43,889 bases of DNA from Ktedonobacteria bacterium (GCA_027459705.1 DAIDHM010000222.1:1-43889), one strand, 5' to 3'. Shown: positions 7,769 through 17,287, counted from the stretch's first letter. The notes: generated by a model not told the origin, from the letters alone. Numbers and translations: made by a program.

Positions 7769-8761
7769 CTATTCGCTTGGTGGGGGCAGAGGTAAATCGC
7801 TGACTTCCGACCAGCAGTCGTTCATTTCGATGCCTTCGTGGGCGGCGGCCCAGGTCAAGGCATCGCGTAACTCATTGGCAGAACGTAGTCGATCGCGTGG
7901 TTCACGGCGCAATGCGCGTAAGACCACCTCGTCGATGCTGGGCGGTATGTAGGGCGCGAGATCGCTCGGCACTGGTGGATCGACGAACATGCGCCGCGAG
8001 GCCGCCGCCAGAGGCGTCTCTGCGTCAAATGGCAGTTGGCCAGTCAATAACTCAAAGAACACGATCCCCAGGGCATAGACATCAGATTGCTTGCCACCCG
8101 ATTCCCCCAGGACCTGTTCGGGTGAGAGATAATCGGGAGTCCCTAATACCTGGCCGGTCTGAGTCAGTGAGGTGAGTGAGTTTCCCGCAATTTCGCGGGC
8201 GATGCCAAAGTCGGCCAATTTAGGCATTGTATGGCTTTCGAGGTCCAGGAGCAAGACGTTCTGTGGCTTGACATCGCGGTGGATGATGCCCAACGAATGC
8301 GCGGAAGCCAGCGCCGCAGCTAATTGGTCGATGATCGTGAGCACCCATGGCAGCGGACATGCACCAGTGCGTCGTACGAATTGCTTCAGTGTCGGCCCAT
8401 GAATATATTCCATACAGAGGAATTCGACAGGCTGTTCAGCATCAAAGAACCAGCCTCCCCACTCATCACTCGAAGGTGGGTCTGTAGAGCCAAAATCCAG
8501 GATGCGCACAATGTTTGGATGTCCAAGCATCGATGCGAGTCGAGCTTCACGCTGAAAGCGCTGGCGCGACGCGGGAACCAGCGGATGGTTCGTGCGTAGC
8601 ATTTTGAGAGCAACTATCTGACCAGTATGCAGATCGCGGCAGCGATACACAACAGCGGAGCCCCCTTGCCCGATACGCCGATCAATCTGATATCGCTCGG
8701 CGATCGGCGCCAAGGTCATTGGCATCGTCGTGGCGCTGGTCCCCTCGGCGCTCTGGCTCAT
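7769..8761 (-). CDS. Eukaryotic-like serine/threonine protein kinase
   Basis: A 330-residue soluble Hanks-type kinase. The glycine loop GQGGSAVVY, the ATP-binding lysine in VALKMLR, the catalytic loop IIHRDVKPQN, the DFG motif (LADFGIAR), the GTPDYLSPEQ activation-segment end and SDVYALGI are all present, so the enzyme should be active. Unlike PknB it has no transmembrane segment or PASTA repeats, and it ends about 20 residues after the kinase domain. ATG 8761 is chosen because GGGGAG lies upstream; the longer frame to 8890 has no ribosome site. Its neighbours include an FHA protein that could read its phosphorylation marks. Confidence 0.92.
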   Translation of the reverse strand: MSQSAEGTSATTMPMTLAPIAERYQIDRRIGQGGSAVVYRCRDLHTGQIVALKMLRTNHPLVPASRQRFQREARLASMLGHPNIVRILDFGSTDPPSSDEWGGWFFDAEQPVEFLCMEYIHGPTLKQFVRRTGACPLPWVLTIIDQLAAALASAHSLGIIHRDVKPQNVLLLDLESHTMPKLADFGIAREIAGNSLTSLTQTGQVLGTPDYLSPEQVLGESGGKQSDVYALGIVFFELLTGQLPFDAETPLAAASRRMFVDPPVPSDLAPYIPPSIDEVVLRALRREPRDRLRSANELRDALTWAAAHEGIEMNDCWSEVSDLPLPPPSE

Positions 8762-9023
8762 GCGCGCATCTCCCCTTGATCTTGGCTTGTGCCTTCCGCA
8801 TTGTACACAATTTAGCGTGAATGCGCTACCATACCAATCGAACGAGGAAGAAATGGGGGCGCGGTAATCGACAGCCTCTCCCCAGGTCACCTAGCATACC
8901 GTCAACGACCATCACGCACTATAGGCAATTTGGCGTGGTGGTATGTGGAACGGGGCAATTACGCGTACAATGCAACGAGAGGCATCCGTTCTGTAACAGC
9001 TCGCAAAGAACAGTGAGTGAGTA
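8762..9023. other. Gap between kinase gene and recA promoter
   Basis: No convincing gene is seen; short frames here lack ribosome sites and family resemblance. On the minus strand a TACAAT near 8805 could be the -10 of the kinase gene, but its -35 is weak. I see no clear LexA-type operator, although recA is commonly SOS-controlled. Confidence 0.4.
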
Positions 9024-9052
9024 TTGACAGCCCACCCTTAAAGTGGTACACT
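9024..9052 (+). promoter_or_regulatory. recA promoter
   Basis: A consensus TTGACA (9024-9029), a 17-bp spacer and TACACT (9047-9052), the latter preceded by TGG to give an extended -10. This is the strongest promoter in the window. The predicted leader to the recA ATG is about 115 nt. Confidence 0.8.
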
Positions 9053-9174
9053 TGTTCAATATTTCACTCTGTTCTCGAGACCCACCGCGTTGTCAGATTG
9101 GTGTCGCGCGAGATCTAGAGTGCGACCCACGACCAGCGGCCTGCAAGGCATGCTGAGAGGAGCAATAGGAAGCA

Positions 9175-11292
9175 ATGGCGACGACAGACAAGACATCCGC
9201 GGCCAGCGGCGAGCGGTTGAGCGAAAAAGATAAAGCACTCGACACCACCATGTCGCAGATCGAGCGCAAATTTGGCAAAGGGGCAATCATGCGGCTTGGC
9301 GAGTCAAGAGTCCGTTCAACGATTGGCTCGATCTCAACTGGATCGGTCGCATTGGATATCGCCCTGGGCATTGGCGGCATCCCACGAGGCCGGGTGACAG
9401 AGATCTTTGGCCCGGAATCTTCGGGCAAGACGACGCTTTGCCAGCATGTCATTGCGGCGGCACAAGCCGCGGGTGGGCGGGCGGCCTACATCGATGCTGA
9501 GCACGCTATGGACCCCAACTATGCTGAACGATGTGGTGTGGATGTCGCCAATCTCCTGATCTCGCAGCCAGATACGGGCGAACAAGCACTGGAAATTGCG
9601 GAGATGTTGGTCCGCAGTGGCGCGATCGACGTGATCGTGATCGACTCGGTAGCCGCATTGGTGCCGCGCGCCGAGATCGAGGGCGAGATGGGCGACGCTC
9701 ATGTGGGCCTGCAAGCACGTTTGATGAGCCAGGCATTACGCAAACTGACCGCGGCAATCAATAATACGAATACCTCGGTCATGTTCACCAATCAACTCCG
9801 CGAGAAAGTCGGGGTCATGTTTGGCTGTTTCCATTACGATGCCCGCGTGACACTGGCCGATGGCACAACCCAAAAGATTGGGCAGATTGTCAACCAACGT
9901 CTACCGGTCGAGGTGTTGTCCTATAACGAGGAGACCGGACAGATAGAAGTGCGCAAGGTGGTGAACTGGTTTGACAATGGGCGTACCGAGCATTTTTTGC
10001 AATTCGTAGTGGCTCATAATGAGGGCGATGGCAGGTCGACATTTGCCTGTACCCCGAACCATAAGCTACTGACTGATACAGGGTGGAAAGAAGCCGGTGA
10101 GATTCGTGCTGATGAAGCCCTGATCAGCAGCGTCAAGCATTATTTGACACCGCAACATTGGGACATAATCCGTGGTTCTCTCCTGGGCGATGGCTCTTTC
10201 CGGCGTATCAAGACCTTCAATACGCAGTTCCGAGTGGGACATGGATCCGCCCAGATCGAGTATGCAAAGTGGAAAGAAGGACTTTTTGAGGGCGTCATTG
10301 GTTGGCATGGGGTGAACTCGAAGCAGGGTTATAGTTTCGATACCATTCCTATGTACGAACTGACTGCATTTCGCGATACAAATTACAGCGGAACTGGTAA
10401 GGATCCCAGTATAGAGACCATCAATAGCTTGAATCCTCTCGCGCTCGCGATTTGGTATCTCGACGATGGAACGTTCGACGCGAGTCGCCAAAACCGCTGC
10501 TCTATTGCTTGTCAGGGTTTGCCGCTTGCCAAGCAAGAGATGCTCGTTGAGCGGTTAGGGGATATGGGTATTCCCGTAAACCTTACCGCGCGCGGTGGCA
10601 TCAATTTCAATATCGCAGCAACACGCATCTTTCACGAAATGATCGCACCTTATGTCCATCCTTCGATGGCGTATAAGCTATTACCAGAATTTAGGGGAAA
10701 GTTCCAGAGCCTCGACCTCAGCATTCTGCCGTATCGCAAACCGGTTGCGATGCCAATCATGCAAATATACGAGAAGCCGATGGAGGAGGATCGTTCGACC
10801 CATCGCTTCGATATCGAGATTGAGGGCAACCATACGTATCTCGTTGATCATGTGGTTGTGCACAATTCTCCCGAAACGACCACTGGTGGTCGCGCGTTGA
10901 AGTTCTATGCTTCGATCCGCCTCGACATTCGCCGGATCGACTCCATCAAGCAGGGCACAGAAGTTGTCGGATCGCGAGTCCGGGTGAAGGTGGTCAAGAA
11001 CAAAGTAGCGCCGCCGTTCCGTCAGGCGGAGTTCGACATCATGTTCAACGAGGGCATCTCCTTTGAAGGTGGCCTGATCGACCTTGGTCTGGAGATGGGT
11101 TTCGTCAAAAAGAGTGGCGCCTGGTTCCAATATGGTGACGTGCGGCTGGGCCAGGGTCGCGAGAACGCCAAAGACTTCTTGCGACAGAATCGCGATGTCG
11201 CGCAGAACCTGGACCACCAAATCCGGTCAGCCGCCACACCACCCAAGGCTATGGAGATTCCACAGGAAGAAGCCGAAGCGCTTGAGGAATGA
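9175..11292 (+). CDS. recA: Recombinase RecA precursor interrupted by an intein
   Basis: A 705-residue precursor. Residues 1-217 and 565-705 are RecA, giving a 358-residue mature protein after splicing. It is the strand-exchange protein of homologous recombination and the co-protease for LexA. The N-extein holds Walker A GPESSGKT (79-86) and the Walker B-like [10 protein letters not shown]. The C-extein starts [16 protein letters not shown], which continues GVMFG directly in ordinary RecA proteins. The intervening 347 residues are a self-splicing intein (separate entry). Loss of splicing would inactivate RecA, because the insertion falls in the conserved DNA-binding L2 region. An AGAGGAG ribosome site precedes the ATG. 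It is convergent with the TetR gene, with only 8 bp between stop codons. Confidence 0.97.
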   Translation: MATTDKTSAASGERLSEKDKALDTTMSQIERKFGKGAIMRLGESRVRSTIGSISTGSVALDIALGIGGIPRGRVTEIFGPESSGKTTLCQHVIAAAQAAGGRAAYIDAEHAMDPNYAERCGVDVANLLISQPDTGEQALEIAEMLVRSGAIDVIVIDSVAALVPRAEIEGEMGDAHVGLQARLMSQALRKLTAAINNTNTSVMFTNQLREKVGVMFGCFHYDARVTLADGTTQKIGQIVNQRLPVEVLSYNEETGQIEVRKVVNWFDNGRTEHFLQFVVAHNEGDGRSTFACTPNHKLLTDTGWKEAGEIRADEALISSVKHYLTPQHWDIIRGSLLGDGSFRRIKTFNTQFRVGHGSAQIEYAKWKEGLFEGVIGWHGVNSKQGYSFDTIPMYELTAFRDTNYSGTGKDPSIETINSLNPLALAIWYLDDGTFDASRQNRCSIACQGLPLAKQEMLVERLGDMGIPVNLTARGGINFNIAATRIFHEMIAPYVHPSMAYKLLPEFRGKFQSLDLSILPYRKPVAMPIMQIYEKPMEEDRSTHRFDIEIEGNHTYLVDHVVVHNSPETTTGGRALKFYASIRLDIRRIDSIKQGTEVVGSRVRVKVVKNKVAPPFRQAEFDIMFNEGISFEGGLIDLGLEMGFVKKSGAWFQYGDVRLGQGRENAKDFLRQNRDVAQNLDHQIRSAATPPKAMEIPQEEAEALEE
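9826..10866 (+). mobile_element. RecA intein with LAGLIDADG homing endonuclease
   Basis: An in-frame 347-residue intein inserted between Gly217 and Ser565 of the precursor. The splicing residues are Cys1 at the N-terminus ([13 protein letters not shown]), a block B TPNH motif, the C-terminal VVHN with the terminal His-Asn, and Ser as first C-extein residue. Two LAGLIDADG motifs are present, GSLLGDGSF (Asp at precursor residue 339) and [10 protein letters not shown] (Asp430/431), so the endonuclease may be active. The site, after MFG and before SPETTTGG, corresponds to the position I recall for the Mycobacterium leprae RecA intein. Base composition looks slightly more AT-rich than the exteins by eye. 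Confidence 0.95.
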
Positions 11293-11300
11293 CACCATTC

Positions 11301-11882
11301 TCAGCTTTTCCCAGGCAGATCAATCCCATGCAGCAGTAATTGGCTGATTTCGACAGCGATTGTTTCTGTTGACTGGTGTTGATCTCCCTGGCTCCAGGTG
11401 GACGTGACGCCCAGAATAGCCCAGCTCCAGACCTGCGCGCAGAGGGCTCGTCGCTCTTCGCGCCAGGCTGTCAGCCGCAAGCGCAACCAGACGATCAAGA
11501 CTTGCTCAATCTCTACCTGCATGGTGGTTTCGAAGATCGGCTGCAGTTCTTGATCCGCGGGATGGCAGGGTTGATGGAACCGCCGCATGAATGCGCAGAT
11601 AGCTACGATCAAATGGCGCAGATGCACTTCTTGCGCTGGTAGCGCGAAAAATTTCGCGGAGACGTGTTCGCGAAACTCGTCGTGCAAAATCTGAGCAATC
11701 AGATCATATTTGTCCGCGAAGTGCGCGTAAAAAGTGACACGATTCACCGTCGCGCGATCCGCGATCTCCTGGATGGTGATGTCGCGAAACGGCTGGGATT
11801 GCATCAACTCCATGAACGCGTTGACGATGAGGCCGCGCGTCCGTACCACACGTGGATCCTCGGCATTTTTATGTAAAGTCAT
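11301..11882 (-). CDS. TetR-family transcriptional regulator
   Basis: A 193-residue regulator. The N-terminal helix-turn-helix is clear (TIQEIADRATVNRVTFYAHFADKYDL, split by the recognition turn), in the usual TetR position at about residues 30-60. The C-terminal ligand domain is poorly conserved, and its WSWAILGVTSTW helix resembles TetR_C_11-type domains. ATG 11882 is chosen over the longer frame to 11939 because GGGAGG lies about 12 bp upstream. It is divergent from the DoxX-like gene, and two palindromes occupy the shared promoter (12011-12061). This arrangement suggests it represses both itself and the DoxX gene. The effector is unknown. Confidence 0.88.
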   Translation of the reverse strand: MTLHKNAEDPRVVRTRGLIVNAFMELMQSQPFRDITIQEIADRATVNRVTFYAHFADKYDLIAQILHDEFREHVSAKFFALPAQEVHLRHLIVAICAFMRRFHQPCHPADQELQPIFETTMQVEIEQVLIVWLRLRLTAWREERRALCAQVWSWAILGVTSTWSQGDQHQSTETIAVEISQLLLHGIDLPGKS

Positions 11883-12010
11883 GGTGTGGCTAAACCTCCC
11901 AGTGCCGACACGGGTGAGTGAGGGCAATCTGCGCGACAAAATGGATGCTATGTCGCATACTCAACAGAGGTGCTCACTTGTCAGTTGTCAGAATTTCCGA
12001 TCTCAGTTAA

Positions 12011-12061
12011 AGTATAGACGACAAATGTCGTTTAGACAACGACTGTTGTCTCAAATATACG
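12011..12061. promoter_or_regulatory. Face-to-face tetR/doxX promoters with two palindromic operators
   Basis: On the minus strand, TTGTCT (12039-12034), a 17-bp spacer and TATACT (12016-12011) serve tetR. On the plus strand, TAGACA (12033-12038), 17 bp and TATACG (12056-12061) serve the DoxX gene. The two -35 boxes share bases. Palindrome A, ACGACAAATGTCGT (12018-12031), fills the tetR spacer. Palindrome B, AGACAAC-GACT-GTTGTCT (12034-12051), covers both -35 boxes and the doxX spacer. A dimer on each would block both promoters. Confidence 0.75.
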
Positions 12062-12077
12062 TGATCGGAGCGTAGCG

Positions 12078-12446
12078 ATGAACATCTTGTTGTGGGTTCT
12101 CCAGTCCTTGCTCGCAGTCGCGTTTCTGGCTTCGGGTTTAGCGAAACTGCTGATACCGCGCGCGCAATTGGCGAAACAGATGGGGTGGGTTGATGCCACA
12201 CCACATCCGATCGTACAGTTGATCGGCCTGTTAGAGGTACTGGGCAGTATTGGTCTCATCCTTCCTGGTATCACGCACATCCAGACCTGGCTGGTCATCG
12301 CGGCGGCGGCGGGGTTGGCAGTGACGATGATCGGCGCGATCGTCATCCATGTGGCTCGCAAAGAGGTCACTCGGATGGTGCCCGGTGTGGTCCTGTTCCT
12401 TCTAGCTCTCGTCGTGTTTATCGGTCGGCTCTCGGTAAAAATCTGA
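12078..12446 (+). CDS. DoxX-like family membrane protein
   Basis: A 122-residue protein with four hydrophobic helices (about 3-22, 45-62, 70-90 and 98-117), matching the DoxX/DoxX_2 family. The conserved FLASGLAKL after the first helix is typical. DoxX proteins are associated with quinone or thiol redox reactions in some systems, but the role of this branch is unknown. It is the divergent partner of the TetR gene and the likely main target of that repressor, a common arrangement for drug- or oxidant-inducible membrane genes. A CGGAG ribosome site lies about 11 bp upstream of the ATG. A strong hairpin terminator follows. Confidence 0.8.
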   Translation: MNILLWVLQSLLAVAFLASGLAKLLIPRAQLAKQMGWVDATPHPIVQLIGLLEVLGSIGLILPGITHIQTWLVIAAAAGLAVTMIGAIVIHVARKEVTRMVPGVVLFLLALVVFIGRLSVKI

Positions 12447-12483
12447 GATCACGCTGGTTATACGATTACGATCAGGAAAACCC

Positions 12484-12523
12484 ACAAAGCGCCTCGCCAG
12501 CTCATCCTGGTGAGGCGCTTTGT
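12484..12523. terminator. Bidirectional hairpin terminator
   Basis: A 17-bp stem (12484-12500 with 12507-12523, one G-T wobble) closes a 6-nt loop between the convergent doxX-like and pckG genes. It is flanked by ACAAAG/CTTTGT, so each strand ends the stem with a short T-rich stretch. Confidence 0.8.
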
Positions 12524-12538
12524 ACATAACCGTTGTAC

Positions 12539-14284
12539 TTATCCCAATCGTTGGATGAGCGCGGCCTGTTCGGCGCGCAGTTCCGGTGGGAGGTGGCTAC
12601 CGAAGGTGTTCAGAAAGGTGCCGATATCGTTAGCTTCAGTTTGCCATTCCGCCGCATCGATCTCAAGCAATGCGTTGACCTTTGCGGGATTGAGATCCAA
12701 CCCTGTCAGGTCCAGGCTCTCGGGTGAAGGGATCGCGCCGATTGCTGTCGAGATGGCCGTGGCGCGACCATGCACGCGATCCAGAATCCAACGCAAAACG
12801 CGGATATTCTCGCCATAGCCAGGCCAGAGGAACGAGCCGTCTGGTCCTTTGCGGAACCAATTCACATGAAAGATCTGTGGTGGATTGGGGATACGCTGCC
12901 CCATCTCTAACCAATGGCCGAAATAATCTGCCATGTTATAGCCACAGAAGGGGCGCATGGCCATGGGATCACGTCGGACGATGCCGACATCGCCCGTGGC
13001 GGCAGCCGTCGTCTCGCTGGCCATCGTGGCGCCAACAAAGACGCCGTGCTGCCAGGAAAACGCCTGATAGACGAGCGGCGCGACATGCGCTCGGCGTCCC
13101 CCAAAGAGGATTGCCGAAATGGGCACACCCTGCGGATCTTCCCAGTGTGGCGAGATGCTCGGGCACTGCGCCGCACTGGCAGTGAAACGCGCGTTAGGAT
13201 GTGCCGCCGGTCCGGCGGATGGATCCCATGGATGACCTTGCCAATCGATCAGACCGGCCGGCGGCGTAGCAGTCAATTTTTCCCACCAGGGTTCACCCTC
13301 GGGCGTCATGGCGACATTGGTGAAGATGGCATCATGGGTCGTCATCGCCAGCGCATTGTGGTTCGTTGCGTCATTCGTCCCTGGCGCCACGCCAAACATG
13401 CCTGCTTCGGGATTCATCGCCCAGAGTCGGCCATCTGGCCCGATACGCATCCAGGCGATGTCATCACCGACCGTCCAGACGCGGTAGCCCGCCTGAGAGA
13501 GCGGCGCGATGAGCATTGCCAGGTTGGTCTTACCACACGCGCTGGGGAAAGCCGCCGCCACATAAGTCACCTCGCCGCGTGGATCTTCAAGGCCGAGGAT
13601 CAACATATGTTCCGCCATCCAGCCTTCTTCATGCGCCATCCAACTCGCCAGACGGAGCGCCAGGCACTTCTTGCCCAGCAAAGCATTGCCACCATAGCCC
13701 GAACCCACGCTCCAGACCAGGCGTTCGTGTGGGAAGTGCAGGATGAAGCGGCGTTTAGGGTCCAGATCGCCCAGTGAATGTAGCCCCGGCGCGAACTCAC
13801 CAGTCTTCTGGAGGTGATCCAGCGCGACCTGGCCCATGCGCGTCATCAGCCGCATGTTCGCGACGACATAGGGGCTATCCGTCAGTTCTACGCCAACTTT
13901 GGCGAAGGGTGAGGCAGGCGTCCCCATCAGGTAGGGGACGACATACATCGTCCGGCCACGCATAGCATCCTTGAAAAGCCCGCGCGCCATGGTTTTGGCC
14001 TCGCCGGGTTCCATCCAATTATTCGTCACACCGGCCTGTTCTCGCTCGGGTGTGCAGATAAAAGTGAGATCCTCGGTGCGGGCGACATCACTCGGGTGGC
14101 TGCGATGCAGATATGCGCCGGGGTGGGTCCGCTGATTCAATTCAATGAAGGTGCCATCGCGCAACATCTCAGCCACGAGTTGATCATACTCTGCCTGAGA
14201 GCCATCGCACCAGCGGACGCGATCGGGTCGTGTCATCTCGGCACATTCATTGACCCATCGCTCTAAATCTTGCGTTCCGGCCAT
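12539..14284 (-). CDS. pckG: Phosphoenolpyruvate carboxykinase (GTP)
   Basis: A 581-residue GTP-dependent PEP carboxykinase, which converts oxaloacetate and GTP to PEP, CO2 and GDP, the first committed step of gluconeogenesis. The P-loop FPSACGKTN (about 245-253), the metal-binding VGDDIAWM, the substrate-side NNWM and RPFCGYN motifs, and FHVNWFRK are present; these distinguish the GTP class from the ATP class (PckA). Length is close to the usual 600. GGGAGG precedes the ATG by about 11 bp. No promoter was clear in the upstream 378 bp. In context it would support growth on rhamnose-derived lactate or other gluconeogenic carbon. Confidence 0.97.
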   Translation of the reverse strand: MAGTQDLERWVNECAEMTRPDRVRWCDGSQAEYDQLVAEMLRDGTFIELNQRTHPGAYLHRSHPSDVARTEDLTFICTPEREQAGVTNNWMEPGEAKTMARGLFKDAMRGRTMYVVPYLMGTPASPFAKVGVELTDSPYVVANMRLMTRMGQVALDHLQKTGEFAPGLHSLGDLDPKRRFILHFPHERLVWSVGSGYGGNALLGKKCLALRLASWMAHEEGWMAEHMLILGLEDPRGEVTYVAAAFPSACGKTNLAMLIAPLSQAGYRVWTVGDDIAWMRIGPDGRLWAMNPEAGMFGVAPGTNDATNHNALAMTTHDAIFTNVAMTPEGEPWWEKLTATPPAGLIDWQGHPWDPSAGPAAHPNARFTASAAQCPSISPHWEDPQGVPISAILFGGRRAHVAPLVYQAFSWQHGVFVGATMASETTAAATGDVGIVRRDPMAMRPFCGYNMADYFGHWLEMGQRIPNPPQIFHVNWFRKGPDGSFLWPGYGENIRVLRWILDRVHGRATAISTAIGAIPSPESLDLTGLDLNPAKVNALLEIDAAEWQTEANDIGTFLNTFGSHLPPELRAEQAALIQRLG

Positions 14285-14566
14285 CCCAGTGAACCTCCCA
14301 AATCATAGCGTTGTCACGCACGCGACGCCGCTGTTGTCCTACGGCTTTGTAGGGTCAGGTCGTACTCATGCTACGAAGAAAACCTGTAGCCAGTTGTCAC
14401 GAATTGAATGTAACATCGTATGCGGAGCGCCGCAAGTGGGGAGACGAGCTTCGGATTGCTTTCAGGATATTCCCGACGTTTCAACCGGAGGGTCGCTGAC
14501 GCTCTCGCCAATATGGCACGGTGGAGGGGAAAGGCATAATCCAGGCATGACTTTGGTTGGGGGAGC
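14285..14566. other. Gap upstream of pckG
   Basis: An intergenic stretch between divergent pckG and the FAD oxidoreductase. A 106-codon plus-strand frame crosses it but overlaps the pckG start and has no family resemblance or ribosome site. No operator or clear pckG promoter was found. Confidence 0.4.
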
Positions 14567-14596
14567 CTGACGTGGTAATGGTGCGCGTGCTATGCT
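14567..14596 (+). promoter_or_regulatory. Promoter for the FAD oxidoreductase gene
   Basis: CTGACG (14567-14572), 18 bp, then TATGCT (14591-14596) preceded by TGC, the same extended -10 word (TGCTATGCT) and spacing as the der promoter. The leader to the GTG start is about 60 nt. Confidence 0.55.
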
Positions 14597-14662
14597 GCAT
14601 CATAGGGCTGGGACTCAGGATGTCTTTGGCGAGCGTTATGGCTGTGGGCGGAAGAGGCTAGT

Positions 14663-15943
14663 GTGGAGACTGCGATTTTAGGGGCAGGGCCAGTCGGCTT
14701 GACCCTGGCCATGCGCCTGGCGTTGGCAGGCCAGCACGTCACGCTGATCGAACGCGAGCAACATCCCGGCGGGCTGGCAGCGGGCTTCCCGGTTGGCCAG
14801 GTCTGGTTGGATAAATTTTACCATCACCTCTTCACGACAGACAACGCGATTCTCGATCTGATCCGCGCGGTTGGACTGGATGGCGACCTGGCATGGGAGA
14901 TGCCCGATACCAGCTTATTTATCCACGGCCGATCGTACCGATTGGACAGTCCGCGGTCGGTGATGGAATTCAGCGCGCTCCCCGTTTGGGATCGCCTGAG
15001 GATGGGCATCGCACTGGGGATGCTGCGCTATGCACCCAGCGTCCGTCCCTTCGAACGCACCTATGCAGATGCCTGGTTGCGGCGCTGGATGGGTCGTCAG
15101 GCTTATGAGACAGCCTGGAAACCACAATTGGTGGGCAAATTTGGCGAGCACGCCAGCGAAATCTCGCTGGCATGGATGTGGGCGCGCACCCACGATCGCA
15201 GTCTCCGCCTTGGCTATCTCAAGGGTGGCTTCCAGCGCCTCTATGATCGATTGGCGGCGATCATCGCGGATCTGGGTGGGGATCTGCGTTTTGGCGCAGC
15301 GGTTCAGGGAATCACGCGCGTCCGGGATGGCCGACTACGCGTCACCACTGCGGATGGGCAAGAGGTGGTCGCGCAACGTGTCATCTCCACCCTCCCAACT
15401 CGCGTCACCCTCGACCTCATGCCTTTCACGCCTACCTATTATCGGACGTATAACACGACGCGTGCCCTGGGTGCCCATAGCCTCGTCCTGTCGCTGGATC
15501 GGCCGCTGAGTCCGGTTTACTGGCTGGCCATTTGTGATCCGGGTTATCCTTTTCTGGTGGCCGTTGAGCATACGAATATGATCGCGGCGTCAGAGTATAG
15601 CGGCCGTCATTTGCTCTATCTTGGAGCATATCTCCCCATGCGCCATCCACGCTTTCACCAGAGCAAAGAGCAAGTCCTCGAAGAGTATCTGCCTGCTTTA
15701 CAACGCATCTATCCGGGTTTCCGGCGCGCTGCGATCCAGGAATCCTGGATGTTTGCTGCGCCCTATGCCCAACCCATCGTCACTCCTGGCTATCGCGAGC
15801 GCATTCCGCCGCACACGACCCCTATCCCTGGTCTTTATCTGGTCAATATGTTTCAAGTCTATCCCCATGACCGGGGCCAGAACTACGCGGTCGCGATGGC
15901 CGACGCATTCGCTCGCGACCTATTGCGGCGCGAGGAACCTTGA
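14663..15943 (+). CDS. NAD(P)/FAD-dependent oxidoreductase, protoporphyrinogen oxidase-like
   Basis: A 426-residue flavoprotein. The N-terminal dinucleotide-binding fold is clear: GAGPVGLTLAMRLALAG with the acidic ribose ligand in LIEREQHPGGLA. The overall pattern resembles the amine oxidase/protoporphyrinogen oxidase group, including a C-terminal FAD-contacting segment (PIPGLYLVNMFQVYPHDRGQNYAV). Such proteins often act on lipids, carotenoid precursors or nucleotide sugars; the substrate cannot be named here. The start is GTG at 14663, preceded by GGAAGAGG. It is convergent with the P450 gene, 20 bp between stops, and has its own promoter. No haem-pathway genes are nearby, which argues against calling it hemY. 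Confidence 0.82.
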   Translation: METAILGAGPVGLTLAMRLALAGQHVTLIEREQHPGGLAAGFPVGQVWLDKFYHHLFTTDNAILDLIRAVGLDGDLAWEMPDTSLFIHGRSYRLDSPRSVMEFSALPVWDRLRMGIALGMLRYAPSVRPFERTYADAWLRRWMGRQAYETAWKPQLVGKFGEHASEISLAWMWARTHDRSLRLGYLKGGFQRLYDRLAAIIADLGGDLRFGAAVQGITRVRDGRLRVTTADGQEVVAQRVISTLPTRVTLDLMPFTPTYYRTYNTTRALGAHSLVLSLDRPLSPVYWLAICDPGYPFLVAVEHTNMIAASEYSGRHLLYLGAYLPMRHPRFHQSKEQVLEEYLPALQRIYPGFRRAAIQESWMFAAPYAQPIVTPGYRERIPPHTTPIPGLYLVNMFQVYPHDRGQNYAVAMADAFARDLLRREEP

Positions 15944-15963
15944 TCGGCATTGTCCAGCCGCGT

Positions 15964-17115
15964 TTATGCTGCTGTGAAGGTGATGGGCAGCGATTCGACG
16001 CCAAAGACAATGTTGCCACCCAACGCCCGCAATGGTGTTGTTGTGACACGCTGCCATGTTGCCAGCCGTTCCACGATTGCGCTCAGCGCGATCCGTGCCT
16101 CCAGCCGCGCCAGCGGCGCGCCCAGGCAGAAATGGATGCCATGACCAAACGCGAGATGACGATTTGGGGCACGATCCAGCAGAAACGTGTCAGGATCAGG
16201 GAATTGCGCAGGATCGCGGTTGGCTGATCCGATCCACGCGACCACCATACGATCCGCCGGGATAGTTTGGCCACTCAGCTCCACGGGGTGTTTGGTGACT
16301 CGGGACATCGATTGGACGGGGGATCGATACCGTAATACTTCTTCAACAGTACTGGGGATCAATTCCGGTGTCGCCCGTAGTGTCGCGATAATGGATGGAT
16401 GTTCCGCGAAGCAGAGCATGGCATTGCCGATCAAATTTGTGGTCGTCTCATTGCCCGCAATCAGGAGCAGAACGCAAAATCCAAGTAATTCAGACGAAGT
16501 GAGCCGCTCACCCTCGTCCTCGCTTTCCAGCAATTCGGAGATCAGATCCGCGCGTGGTTCGGCCCGCCGTAGATCGATCATCTGCTGAAAATAGCTGATC
16601 ATCTCGAAGTACCAGTTGGGGCCAAGTCCTGGAACCGTGCCACCATGAGCGCCTTGCACGATGGCGTCTGACCATAGTTTGAAAAAATGGCGGTCAGTCG
16701 TGGGGACGCCGAGCAGCTCGGCGATGATGATGACGGGCAGCGGGATGGCAAAATCATGGATGACGTCCATCTGGCCCTGGGGCATGACTCCGTCCAGTAG
16801 TTCTTGCGTGATGGCCGCGATGCGCGGCTCTAATCCCGCGACAGATCGCGGCGTGAAAGCCTGCGTGACCAGCGCGCGCAATTGGCGATGACGCGGCGGA
16901 TCCAGGCTGATGATGCTATTGGCGAGCGGCCCTTCGTTGCGGCCACGCTGCGAAGAGAAGTTATCGAAATCTGTCAGCACACGCTCCACATCATCGTACC
17001 CAAAGACATGCCATGCTTGTCCGCCCGCCGTGGACAGTACTGGGCTGGTTGCTCGCAGATGGGCATAGGTGGCAAAAGGATGGAGTGGATCGGGCTGAGC
17101 TGTAACTGGAAGCAT
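15964..17115 (-). CDS. Cytochrome P450
   Basis: A 383-residue soluble bacterial class I-type P450. The haem-ligand motif FGHGIHFCLG (Cys near residue 330), the I-helix oxygen-activation motif AGNETT, the K-helix EEVLR and a DPPRHRQLR block after the C-helix are intact. It would hydroxylate or otherwise oxidise a hydrophobic substrate using electrons from a ferredoxin and reductase, neither of which is in the window. ATG 17115 is chosen because AAAGAGG lies about 10 bp upstream; a frame extending to 17193 has no such site. It is divergent from the C39/BtrH-like gene at 17343. Substrate is unknown. Confidence 0.93.
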   Translation of the reverse strand: MLPVTAQPDPLHPFATYAHLRATSPVLSTAGGQAWHVFGYDDVERVLTDFDNFSSQRGRNEGPLANSIISLDPPRHRQLRALVTQAFTPRSVAGLEPRIAAITQELLDGVMPQGQMDVIHDFAIPLPVIIIAELLGVPTTDRHFFKLWSDAIVQGAHGGTVPGLGPNWYFEMISYFQQMIDLRRAEPRADLISELLESEDEGERLTSSELLGFCVLLLIAGNETTTNLIGNAMLCFAEHPSIIATLRATPELIPSTVEEVLRYRSPVQSMSRVTKHPVELSGQTIPADRMVVAWIGSANRDPAQFPDPDTFLLDRAPNRHLAFGHGIHFCLGAPLARLEARIALSAIVERLATWQRVTTTPLRALGGNIVFGVESLPITFTAA

Positions 17116-17281
17116 GGGTGTAGCCTCTTTCGTGATGTCGAGAGTGGAGAGATACTTGTATATTACCGCATCTGCTGGGAATTTTGGAAGCATCCGCTGA
17201 TTTCGTCATCCGGCAAGGCGCGTAGCTTCATGGTATCCCCCACCCTGTGACTGACTGCCGCTTCTGATGAAACAGAGAGAA

Positions 17282-17287
17282 TATAAT
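17282..17287 (+). promoter_or_regulatory. Candidate -10 for the C39/BtrH-like gene
   Basis: A perfect TATAAT 56 bp before the GTG start, with no convincing -35 at 16-18 bp. It is the only good -10 word in the P450/BtrH-like intergenic region (17116-17342). Confidence 0.4.

Noticed and set aside
9021-9174. LexA-type SOS operator upstream of recA
   Set aside because: GTTC and GAAC words occur but not in a spaced palindrome matching a known LexA box.
14250-14570. Plus-strand 106-codon frame upstream of the FAD oxidoreductase
   Set aside because: It overlaps the pckG start on the other strand, lacks a ribosome site and has no recognisable domain.
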